From positions 7,949,860-8,013,859 of the forward strand of contig JARWIR010000023.1 of NCBI GenBank assembly GCA_029959085.1: 64,000 nucleotides of DNA, given 5' to 3'. The notes under the pieces were generated by a model that worked only from the letters and a program-made list of their open reading frames with translations, made no database searches and was not told where the DNA came from. This document shows positions 1 to 9,412 of this stretch, piece after piece. The stretch comes from Nemophila menziesii (Eukaryota; Streptophyta; Magnoliopsida; Boraginales; Hydrophyllaceae). The position numbers and the translations under genes were made by a program. Numbering within the stretch: position 1 is the first letter of the stretch; every line of letters starts with the position of its first letter.

Positions 1-207
1 TGTCCTTGCTAGTATTAAAATCCTACAAACTTTACACTAAAACAAACCATTTAACGTGCAAAAGTATAATAAATGAAAAATACTAAAATCCAAGGAGGAA
101 AAATGATATATAACAATTTAATCCTAAAAGTATATCAAATTAGTCAAATAATCACCTAAAATGATGTCTCCTAAGGGAATATAATTAGAAAAAACGAGGA
201 GACATCA
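1..207 (-). mobile_element. 3' LTR (partial) of the minus-strand non-autonomous LTR element, unit A
   Basis: The right-hand end of an LTR is present, ending in GGAGACATCA at 207 next to the polypurine tract. Read on the minus strand the LTR begins TGATGTCTCC. The remainder lies to the left of the window, but the complete equivalent is at 31119-32688 in unit B and 57950-59515 in unit C. No coding sequence is present. Confidence 0.8.
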
Positions 208-243
208 AGACCCCCAACTCCAACCTTTGTCGTCTCGACAAAG
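208..243 (-). other. Polypurine tract and adjacent hairpin, minus-strand LTR element A
   Basis: On the minus strand a hairpin (225-243; arms CTTTGTCG and CGACAAAG around AGA) is followed by GGAGTTGGGGGTCT and then the LTR start. A purine-rich run directly before the 3' LTR is the normal plus-strand priming site of LTR retrotransposons. The same hairpin and tract precede the plus-strand LTR at 9377-9412, which ties the two elements to one family. In unit C one hairpin arm is mutated. Confidence 0.75.
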
Positions 244-1830
244 TAAACTTACAAACAAAGGTCTAAGGTGAATGCAGAGATGCAAAATCTAGTAAATACA
301 CCCAAAGCAATACTTAAAATAAATCTCATATAACAAACATTAGGAATTAATATACACATACACTTATCATGCAAAATCAAACACAAACAATATCAATCTT
401 AAAATTAACTTCACAATGCTAGAAGGTTACACTTGTACTTATATCAATATGATGGCTATAGGGTGTTCATTGATCCTCACTCGCTTTGAATGCTCCACTT
501 AGTATACTCCCTATTAGCTTAATTATAAACTCACTATGCACCTAAGAATCACGAGGACTTTATGGTTTTAGCGTAGGCTTAGTGACAATCTGGTATGTAT
601 ATTTGGTAAATTTGAGGTGAGCTTTTGGCTCTCTCCTCACTTACCATCAACAACTGTCCACAAGCTTCAGTTTACACTCGAATAATGTTCTCACTCAACC
701 CATTTGATACACTATTTTAGCATCCTCAAGTTAACCCAATATAGACTAAGATGATTTCCAAAAATTTCCACTTTGCCGGGTAAGTTATTCTTTCTTTCTC
801 TTTTTCAAATTCTTTTTTTTGTACAGTAGCTAACCAGGTTCCCGGTTTGTGATGATCGGGTTCCCGGTCCTTACTGTATGGTCTTCTTTTTTTTTTTTTT
901 TAAATCTCGGCAAAGGGTTACAAATAATAATATCATCTTATATTGTTCCTTAATGTAAACACAAATAGTTACCTCCCAATATAATTTCCCAAAGATGGAC
1001 CCACCACCCCAAACTCAAGCTTGAGACAGGTCTCAGGATCGTGATTCAAGTGCGGGTCATTTGGAAAGACCTAATAAACTAAAGGGATATGGGCTTATAT
1101 CGTGACGACAAAAAAAAGGCTTTAAGGCTCAAAATTGGGCTAAGAAGGATTAAATTAATACAAGGGATAGAAGGCTAAAAGTGTCTAAAATTGCTTAACA
1201 AAGAAATGCCCCTATCATTTTCCTAGTTACATAGCTCGCCTCTAATTCATACCTAAGTGGGTTCTCTACTAATTTGGATCTCACGTTCCACAAACCAAAC
1301 ATTTTCCTTAAGTACAAGTTTACTTCTTTTGCATTGTTCATTAATTCTTCCTATCAATTAACTATGTTTGCATGCAATTAAAGTGTGTTTTCTACTAACT
1401 CCTAAAATCCACTATTTACTATCATAGATTCATCAAAAGTATGCTTAATGGGGACATTTAAGATCTTCTACAGTCAACCACAACCCCTAATTAATTTATT
1501 GAAAGCAATTAAAACACATAACACGTAAAAATGGGATGAGGCAACGAACCCTACCCCAAACTCAAAAATGAGTCATGTCCTCACGACTCGAAAAGACTCA
1601 AAGTAACTAAACTAATATACACTAAATGAGAAAGAGTTAGAAAACGTATCTCAGCCAGCACTAGGCTGGTTACCAATGTTGCGTCCAGATTGTGCATCTT
1701 TTGTGAGGATTGAGTAAATGACGTGTTGCATATTGCTCACCCTAAATAACATATTTTTCAACGTATCCAACTCTTTTGTGATTTTTCCTAAAGTGACATC
1801 GCATATTGTTTCTCTTCCAACACTTGGATT

Positions 1831-1968
1831 TTACTTTTCTTTTTCTCGTTCTAACTGAATGCCAGGATTGTCAACGTGATGAATGTTCAATTCCTCCATT
1901 TCACGTTCTAACCTTGCTTTTTCTTTTGCTTCCCTGTCTCTCTTGGCTCTAACTAGTTTCTCGGGGTC
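1831..1968 (-). pseudogene. gag N-terminal relic of the minus-strand LTR element, unit A
   Basis: On the minus strand 45 codons in one frame, starting with Asp-Pro-Glu-Lys and rich in Arg, Lys and Glu, end at a TAA. The charged stretch (KRDREAKEKARLEREMEE) resembles the first residues of Athila/Tat-type gag polyproteins, which begin soon after the primer-binding site. No ATG is assigned and the rest of gag is missing. The corresponding positions are 34317-34454 in B and 61141-61278 in C. The position just downstream of the primer-binding site supports the call, but the similarity is judged from general family knowledge only. Confidence 0.5.
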
Positions 1969-2089
1969 CTTGAGTAGACACCAAACCTATAAAACCTGAG
2001 AAGTAGCAAAACAAAGAAAAGCGTAAAACTGAAAAGTAAAAATAACAATTGAAACACTTACTGATAACACCGTGGTCACACGCTAAACT

Positions 2090-2106
2090 CCCCGGCAGCG
2101 GCACCA
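2090..2106 (-). other. tRNA primer-binding site, minus-strand LTR element A
   Basis: The minus strand reads TGGTGCCGCTGCCGGGG, a close variant of the primer-binding site typical of plant Tat/Athila gypsy elements (TGGCGCCGTTGCCGGGGA form, usually assigned to tRNA-Asp). It lies about 10 nt inside the LTR end at 2116, the usual spacing in these families. It fixes the element's orientation as minus. The same site is at 34576-34592 (B) and 61400-61416 (C). Confidence 0.8.
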
Positions 2107-2115
2107 AAAACTTGG

Positions 2116-3701
2116 TGTCTCCTTATGTGTTCTAAAATAACACACCTAAAAAAGGCAAGACATGTACCGCAAGTGTATGGATCGTCCAAATAATATCCGG
2201 TAAACGGGATTTCGATCTCAAAGACGGATTAGGAATGACTTTCGATGTTATGTAGTATGTGCGATTAATTGTTATATGAAGCGAAAAATAAATGATATAA
2301 AGATTTGTTTTGGTTTTTGATTAAGAACTAAGATGGAATTAAAATAAAATACTAAATTAACTAATGCAAATAAATAAGACGCAAGTAAATAGAAATGAAT
2401 AGACTCAAATATTTAAACGCAGTACTTGAGTTTCGCAAGGGTTTCACTTAAATCTATTAAATCAATGTTTCTATTTAAGGGATGAATCAGAAATTATGTA
2501 CTAGTCGGGATTCTTTAGTCTTCTAACCCCTGTGAGGGTGGACTTAGGAGCTATTATTAGGTGTTACAAACCCCGTTAGTGCGATCATAATCAACCTTCG
2601 AATGGTCAGGTATTCTACCCAATTTGCTATAAGGTAAACTAAGGTTGCCAAGGTCAATAATTTCTACCTTACGTCTATTATTTAGTTCGGTAATTAAACC
2701 CTCCGTCAAGGCGATCACTTCCCCACCAAAGTGAATAGCTTAACTACTAATTCCTATATTTGATTCATGACTTAAAAGAGAGTATTTAATTGCAAAATAA
2801 TAGTCAATACGAAATTACCCAATTTAATTTAAGCTAATCAATCCCAAATTCAAAAATATAAATTCAATATACTTAGGTTCAACCCATTAATGCGATTTTC
2901 AAGCACAAGTTATGTTTAGCTCATACTAATAAAAATAACTGATTTAAAATAAAAGAAGTTCATACTGAATTACAGAAATAAGAAAAACCTAATTTAAGGG
3001 TTGATAATTGTTGTTGTTGGAAGAAGGAATTCTCCAGCTTCAGCTTTCTCTCTCCTTTTTTCTTCTCTGACTTCTCCTAAGCGTTGCTTCTTCTCTAATA
3101 TGAATTGTGTTTGTAAAAACTGTAGTTAAAATCCTTTTTATAGTGGGAAAATGGATTGGGCTATTAAAAATAAGGATTAGGTTAATTAGAATAAAAGCCC
3201 AATCCATTTAATGAATTCCCGTAACTGGTTACTAGTTGTTACTGAAACAGTTGTAACTTTTGCGTCTGGACTCGGAATCCGTTGGTTCAACTTGAAAAAT
3301 CTTCCTGGCTTCAAGCTCTATCTACCTCATTTTATGCTCCAAGAATGACTAAGTGGCTAAGATGCTCAAAAACAGTGATTTGTGACAGCATTCCAGATTT
3401 CATTCTCCATTAATTAATTCTTCTAATCCATTATTCTCGCCTTTGACTTCAACGCTTAATCAAAGACTTTATTTCCTGTTTCTTCTCCTTGTCTTGATAC
3501 TCCATAAAATCATAAACCTAAGAACTTTACACTAAAAATAAGCGAATTAACGCATAAAAGCTCTAAAACACAAATAATCCAAATTCAAGGGAAGAAATCG
3601 TAATATGACCAAATAAGCTTAAAAGTCTAGTAAATAAGTCAAATAATCACTAATTTGATGTCTCATAAGGGCACATAATTAGAACAATTAGGGAGACATC
3701 A
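2116..3701 (-). mobile_element. 5' LTR of the minus-strand non-autonomous element, unit A
   Basis: This segment of about 1.59 kb starts TGTCTCC on the plus strand next to the primer-binding site and ends GGAGACATCA. The ends are thus inverted repeats of the TGTCTCC type. Its equivalent is present at both ends of the element in B and C. The U5-like part near 2160-2240 contains the GATCGAAATCCCG and CACTTGCGGTAC blocks (minus strand) typical of this LTR type. Its sequence is clearly diverged from the 3' LTR of the same element, roughly one difference in five positions by eye. It encodes nothing. Confidence 0.8.
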
Positions 3702-6700
3702 GTTACATGAAGAGATTGCCGAGGTTGTGGCAGATTTAAAGTCATATGGACAGGGAAGAAGAATGGCCCAAGATTACGAACAAGTCTGAGCCTCAAAGAA
3801 GATTAAACCACGAAAGAAACCATCTATTATATGTCCTCTAAAACTTGAATAGAAACCTTTACCATCTCATTTTAGGTATATTTATTTGGGAAAAATGGTA
3901 TATTACCTGTTATTTTTTCCGCTAATTTGATAGGTCCTCAAGAGGAAAACTTGTTACATGTGCTTCGAGCTAACAAGGAGGCAACTGGGTGGACTATTGC
4001 TGACATCAAAGGCATTAGTCCTACCATTTTCCAACACAAGATCATTCTTAACAATGAGAAGGCACGATCAATTAAGGGCCAAAGGAGACTTACGCCGATA
4101 ATGAAAGAAGTAATGAAAAAATATGTTATCAAGTCGTTGGATGTTAGGATCATCTTCTACATATCCAACAGGGAACGGGTGAGCCCAGATCAATGTGTTC
4201 CAAATAAGGGAGAAATTACTACCGTTCTTAATGATCAGAATGAGCTCCTACACTCAAAACCCGTTGTTGGTTGGAGAGTGTGTATGTATTATCGGAGGTT
4301 GAACAAGGCTACGAAGATAGATCGCTTTCCTTTACTGTTCATGGACCTGATGTTAGATAAGCTTGCACGAAGAGAGTACTATTGCTTCCTCAATGGCTAT
4401 TTAGGTCATAATAAGGTTTGCGTGGATACAACTGATCAGCACAAAACTACATTCACATGTCTGTTTGGCACATTTTCATTTTAAAGGATGCCATTTGGAT
4501 TGTGCAATTCACCACGTTTCAACGTTGTATGATGGCGCTTGGAAGTATTCATGGGTGACTTCTCTGTGTTTGGCGATGACTTTGATAATTGTATTGACAA
4601 CATAGAGAAGGTTTTGATTCGTTGCAAAGACACCAATCTTGTGTTAATTTGGAAGAAGTGACATTTCATGGCTTGAGAAGGAATCGTTTTAGGGTACAAG
4701 GTTTCGAGTAAGGGTATGGAGGTTGACCGTGCAAAGGTAGACGTAATCAAAACCCTTCCACCACCCAATTCTGTTAAGGGTGTGAGAAGTTTCTTAGGCC
4801 ATGCAGGATTCTACTGCCGTTTTATTAAAGGTTTTTCAAATATTACCAAGCCACAATGTCAATTACTTGAGAAGGAGGTGAAATTTTATTTCAATGATGC
4901 ATGTCATAAGGCGTTCTTGGCAATTAAAGAGAAACTTATCTCTACACCAGTAGTGACTCCTCTTGATTGGAGTCCGATCGAAATTATGTGTGATGCAAGT
5001 AATCATGCTATTGGTGTTTTGTTTAGTCTATGCAAGGATGAGGTATTTTATATTGTTTATTATGCGAGTAAGACTTTTACGGGTGCACAATTGAACTACG
5101 CCGTAACTGAGAAGGAGTTGTCGGCTGTGGTATATGCGTTTGATAAATTATGTTCCTATCTTCTTGGGGAAAAAGTAGTTGTATCCACGGACCATTCGGA
5201 AATCAAGTATCTCATGGAGAAAAAGGACGCAAAGACGCTTCTTATCAGGTGTGTGCTTTTATTGCAATAGTTTGATTTGGAGATTCAAGACCGAAAGGGA
5301 AGAGAGAATCAAGTAGATGATCATCTATCTCGCCCCAAAGGCTCTAATGTCACCAATTGAACATAAATGGTCAAGGGGGAATTTCTTGATGAAACCATAT
5401 ATGTGATAAATACGCAGAATGTCCCATGGTATGCAAATATTGTTAATCTTATTGTGAGTGGAGTATTTCCCATTGGAAGTAAACCCAAAAATAAGAATAG
5501 ATTTATGCATCGTTTGGAACAATTATTTTGGGAGGATCAGATGTAGTGATCAGATGATCTGAATGTGTGTGCTGGAACATGAGATTCACGATATGGTAGC
5601 AAGTTGTCACGATTCTCCATATAGAGGATATTTGAAGAGTGATCGCAGTTTCTTAGGTACTTCAATCTAGTTTTTATTGGTCCACTATCCATAAATATTT
5701 TCACATATATGTTAAGCAATGTAAGCGACGCCAATTCACCAGAAATATTTTGAGGTTTGATGGAATACCGCTCAATAATGTATTGGAAGTTGAGAGATTT
5801 TTTGTGTTTGTGGCATTGATTTCATGGGGCCCTTTGTTTAATCCCATGGGAATCAATATATTTTACTAGCAGTAGATTATGTATCAAAATAGGTAGAAGC
5901 GGTGGCTTTACTCACAAACGACGCTAGAGTGGTGATTAAATTTTAGAACTCACACATTTTCACAAGACATGAGACACCAAGACTCATTATTAGTAATGGA
6001 GGTACACATTGTGTTGATAAATATTTCAAGGTTGTACTTGTGAAATATGTAGTGAGACACAGAGTATCCACCATTTATCACCCCCAAACAAATGGTTAAG
6101 CCGAAGTATCTAATCGAGAGATAAAATCTATTCTAGATCAGACTGTAGGACCAACAAGGATGGATTTATGATGCTCTATGGGCTTATTGAACAACATACA
6201 AGATGCATGTAGGCGTATCCCCGTATCAAATGGTGTATGGTAAGGCCTGCCACTTACCACTTGAACTTGAATTGATTGTCTATTGGGAGATAAAAAAGTT
6301 GAACTTGGACCCCTCTATTAGGCGTAGAGAAAATAATGATGAAGTTGAATGAACTTGATGATTTCCGCTTTCATGCTTTTTAGAAGGCGAAGCTATACAA
6401 CGAGATAACCAAGAAATGGCATGATAAGAAGATTCGAAAGAAGACGTCTGAAGTAGTGCAAAGAGTCCTAAATACAACTCTAAGTGCAGCAACTATCCGG
6501 GAAAGTTGAGATCAAAGTGGTCTAGTTCATTCATTGTTACTAAATTCATGCCTAATGGAACCATAGAGATTGAACACCTAACCGAAGAATGCCCCTATAT
6601 GAGGAATGGTCATCGGTTGAAAATTTATCATGAAGGCGAAGATAACATCCTTGAGGAGGATCCAAATCCCGGAGAGCTTATTTACCTTGAAGAGGCTAGG

Positions 6701-6727
6701 TATGAAGCAACGTATCCCACAAGGTAA
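3702..6727 (+). pseudogene. Ty3/gypsy (Athila/Tat-type) pol pseudogene, unit A: RT, RNase H, integrase
   Basis: Translation across frames gives the pre-RT linker (KPLPSHFRY at about 3853), then reverse transcriptase (GWRVCMYYRRLNKATK, FYCFLNGY-like block, MPFGLCNSP), RNase H (DAS, TEKE, TDH motifs within 4716-5270), a degraded zinc-binding and integrase region (FYWSTIHKYF near 5660, AVDYVSK near 5870, YHPQTNG near 6080, AEVSNREIK near 6100) and a C-terminal tail (PGKLRSKW to 6727). Several frameshifts and stops break it. The RT catalytic box reads FMGD instead of FMDD near 4548, and the integrase second Asp is Asn (IISNGGTH, about 5980). Gag, protease and the 5' LTR are absent; pol starts abruptly at the LTR of the minus-strand element. 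The element is dead. Confidence 0.93.
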
Positions 6728-6952
6728 CTCGTCGAGCTGAACAATGTGAAACAAAAGCCAAATAAAGGTGAATACTCATTTGTAGATTACTTTATTGCTT
6801 TTATAGTGTATAATACTGAAATTAGTTTTTTATTTATGTGTATTGGTGTAAATAATAGCTAATGGGAGAAGGGAGTATATTATTTTGGTGTGTAGGTAAG
6901 TATAAAATGAGTGTGGGGTAAACGAAACTTGATAATTATTTTACAGTGCAAT

Positions 6953-7090
6953 GCTGCGGTATACCACAGCAAAGGTGTGGTACACCACACCTCAGTGCAA
7001 ACCGTGCGCGCTACCCTCCACGATGTGAAGGTCAGATAATTCAGAGTCATACCATGCGAAATGTTGCGGTACACCGCACCCTATATAAAG
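6953..7090 (+). promoter_or_regulatory. Cluster of palindromes followed by a TATA box in the gypsy post-pol region, unit A
   Basis: Near-perfect dyads are seen at 6953-6970 (GCTGCGGTATACCACAGC), 6973-6992 (arms AGGTGTGGT and ACCACACCT) and 7065-7078 (TGCGGTACACCGCA). Degenerate copies lie near 7180-7215. A TATATAAAG box follows at 7082-7090 and an ATG at 7339. The arrangement is kept in unit B (39037-39174). It may be an internal promoter for the post-pol ORF; that role is inference, while the palindromes and TATA box are seen directly. Confidence 0.45.
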
Positions 7091-7692
7091 TGTGTGCATG
7101 AGAATCCAAGCTTCAACAAGTTAGATAGTGTGTATATAGATTTGTGACAAACCGTCGTGACAATTTGTCACGCTTCAACTGTGATACACCGCAACATAGG
7201 TATGGTACACAACACGAGGTCCTTTCAGACAAGAGAAAAAGGAAATATTAGGCTTTCTTAACACCGAGAATCTTAAATCTTTTCATAAAATCTTCAAACA
7301 TTCAAACAAGATTCATTCATCTTCTATTCTTTACAAGATGGAATCCAAAATCCATTACGACCCAAAGAACAACAATCTTCAAAGTCTAAGAACCTCATCT
7401 CAAACTTAGTTGATCGCGAGTTGTGGGTGAAAAGAGATTACGAAAAGAATATATGCAATTAAATCCAAGAGGGAAGTGCGAAGCTTAGCAAATAAGAAGG
7501 TGAAGAAACAACTCAGGAAAACAAAGGAGAAACCAATTCTCATCCTCATATTGACGGAAAAGAAACCAAACCCCGAAGTGAATACACAATGAAATAAGAG
7601 GTATAACCTGAGAAAAAAGGTTCCAGAGGAAGAAATAAGAGAAACAACAAACTGAGAAGGATCATCTTTCTTCCTCCACTCCGCAAGAAGAT

Positions 7693-7920
7693 ATGGATAG
7701 CTTTGAACCTAAAATACCAAATTAGGCAGTGGCACTATTTAATAGGATGAAGAAAGTATAGAAGATACATCATAGTAATGTCATGAACCAATTGAGTATC
7801 ATGCAAGATGTCAAGAAAAATCAAATGAACATTGGAGCAGAAATCAATGAAACCTCAGTCAATCGTGAATTCGAGAGGATGTGCTTCATACACATACCAT
7901 CTTCTAACCCATATTCTTAA
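7693..7920 (+). pseudogene. Third-ORF relic of the gypsy element, unit A
   Basis: A 76-codon frame runs from ATG (MDSFEPK) to TAA, interrupted only by two TAG codons. Both would be CAG (Gln) by one C-to-T change. The product would be hydrophilic with a helix-like stretch (MKKV, MNQLSIMQDVKKNQ). Unit B has the same frame, length and both TAGs at 39726-39953. The position after pol is where Athila/Tat elements carry an extra env-like or unclassified ORF. No family can be named from the sequence, and the upstream part (ATG at 7339 onward) is broken. Confidence 0.45.
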
Positions 7921-8738
7921 TTAATTCTAATTGTGTTAGTGTCTACTAGTAATTTTATTACTTTTTAGTCTTTTTCGAGTCATGGGGACACGAATCAGTT
8001 TTGAGTTAGGGATAGAGTACTCCTTGTCCTCATTCCCGTTTTTCTTTTAGTTGTTTTTTAAAAATCAATAAAGTATAAAAAGTGTAGATAATGTAGTGAA
8101 TGTTCCTTTTAAGAATAAATTTTAATAAGTTAATGATAGGAAATAGTGTGTTCATGAACTTTTTGACAAATTGTGTAGTGTTCATGCATGAAAGCATTTA
8201 ATAAGGGATAAAAAGGATTAATGAGCCATGCGTAAAAGTTAAGTTTGAACTTAGGAAGATGTGAGTGGTGTGTAAAACGTGAGGTTGAAACTAGTGAAAT
8301 AACCCGCTTAATTTATGAACTAAAAGTGAGAAAGTAACGAACCCTAGTAGTTTAGAAAATGATTAAGGATTTTCTTTGATAACCCTTTGTTTCCTTTATC
8401 TGTCTTACTAATACTTTTTTATAATATCCTTCTTAGCCAAAGTCTAGCCTATGTAGCTTTTATTAGATAACCACGTTATAAGCCTTTACCCTTTAGTTTT
8501 AGGACTTGACCATCTGACCCGCTCTCGAATCACATGCATAGGACTAGTTGTCTTAAAGCTTGAGTTTGGAGTGTTTGATCTAATTGATCAGAGGATATAT
8601 TGGGTGGGTAGATTTTTGTTTCGTGTTTATTCATTGCGCACTTATTTGTAATCCATGCCGGGTTATAAGAAAAGAGAAAGTTGAGAAAAAAAAATAAGCA
8701 ACACAAAGACTCACATAAAAAAGGGCCTTGTATTTGAC

Positions 8739-8743
<5 letters not shown>

Positions 8744-8818
<75 letters not shown>
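8744..8818. repeat. (AT)n(GT)n compound microsatellite, unit A
   Basis: About 54 bp of AT repeat is followed by about 21 bp of GT repeat. The copy in unit B (40781-40812) is much shorter, showing length change since duplication. The long predicted frames on both strands here are artefacts of the repeat. Confidence 0.97.
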
Positions 8819-9376
8819 AAAAAAGTAAAAGAAAAATCTGGCATATGACATTTTGTGATATCGGTCAGGATTTGGAGATGCAACGCTTTAGCATCAAATG
8901 TGCTGAGTGAGAACAATTATGAGCGGAAACTCAAGCTCTAGGGGGATTAGTTGATGGATAGTGTGGAGAAGGCCAAAACCCACTCTAAATTATCCTGAAT
9001 ATTAATCACACCCTTCCTTAAGTCTACTCTACATCTTAAGACCGTAGGATTTTTAGCTATGTGGGTAAGTAACAGTTGAAAATTAGGGAGTAATTAAGTG
9101 GACCATAATAAACTAATGAAAAAAATGAACACCATATGTACGCCATATCAACCTAAGAGAGAACCGCTCTTTCTTGCATTGTGAAATTAATCCACTTTTG
9201 AACTTGTTAGATGTTGATTGTTTGTATATTACGCATATTTATTTTAATATTTCTTGAACACCACTATATGAAACTTGTTAGAATAGTTGCTTCAGGTTTA
9301 TTCATTGTCTTTAGATTCCCACATTTCTTCCATGGTTACTTGGAATTAGGCCCTTTATGTTTTTCCTTTTCTTTTA

Positions 9377-9412
9377 TTTTGTCGAGACGACAAAACTTTA
9401 AGTTGGGGGTCT
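9377..9412 (+). other. Hairpin and polypurine tract before the gypsy 3' LTR, unit A
   Basis: A perfect 8-bp hairpin (TTTTGTCG, loop AGA, CGACAAAA; 9377-9395) is followed by AAGTTGGGGGTCT and the LTR start TGATGTCTCC at 9413. The same combination precedes the 3' LTR of the minus-strand element at 208-243. The equivalent in unit B is 41372-41407. Confidence 0.75.

Larger units (their letters stand above)
208..2115 (-). mobile_element. Internal region of non-autonomous LTR element, unit A
   Basis: About 1.9 kb lies between the two LTRs, too short for gag-pol. Read on the minus strand it holds the primer-binding site, a short gag-start relic, and then sequence that lines up with the post-pol 3' region of the neighbouring plus-strand gypsy (about 7900-9412). 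Recognisable shared blocks include one containing TCGAGTC and TTTTGAGTT (1530-1600 versus about 7975-8040) and one containing GACCCGC and AAGCTTGAGTTTGG (about 1000-1060 versus 8515-8570). At 835-870 it carries two direct copies of GGTTCCCGGT flanked by inverted TACAGTA. No protease, reverse transcriptase or integrase is present. Copies in B (32689-34601) and C (59516-61425) match. Confidence 0.75.
6728..9376 (+). mobile_element. Post-pol non-coding region of the gypsy element, unit A
   Basis: This 2.6 kb lies between the end of pol and the polypurine tract. It holds a palindrome cluster with a TATA box (6953-7090), a third-ORF relic (7693-7920) and an (AT)n(GT)n tract (8744-8818). The right part from about 7900 is homologous to the internal region of the minus-strand element. 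Athila/Tat elements typically have a long spacer here, sometimes with an extra ORF. The remaining frames in this stretch are short and look like chance. Confidence 0.75.

Noticed and set aside
3938..4153. Minus-strand open frame opposite the gypsy RT (also at 36423-36638 and 63212-63427)
   Set aside because: It is the reverse shadow of a conserved RT segment. It repeats because the units are duplicated and matches no family.
8530..8916. Long minus-strand frame with a poly Tyr-Ile stretch and its plus-strand counterpart
   Set aside because: It is created by the (AT)n(GT)n microsatellite, which is open in all frames. Unit B has no equivalent long frame.
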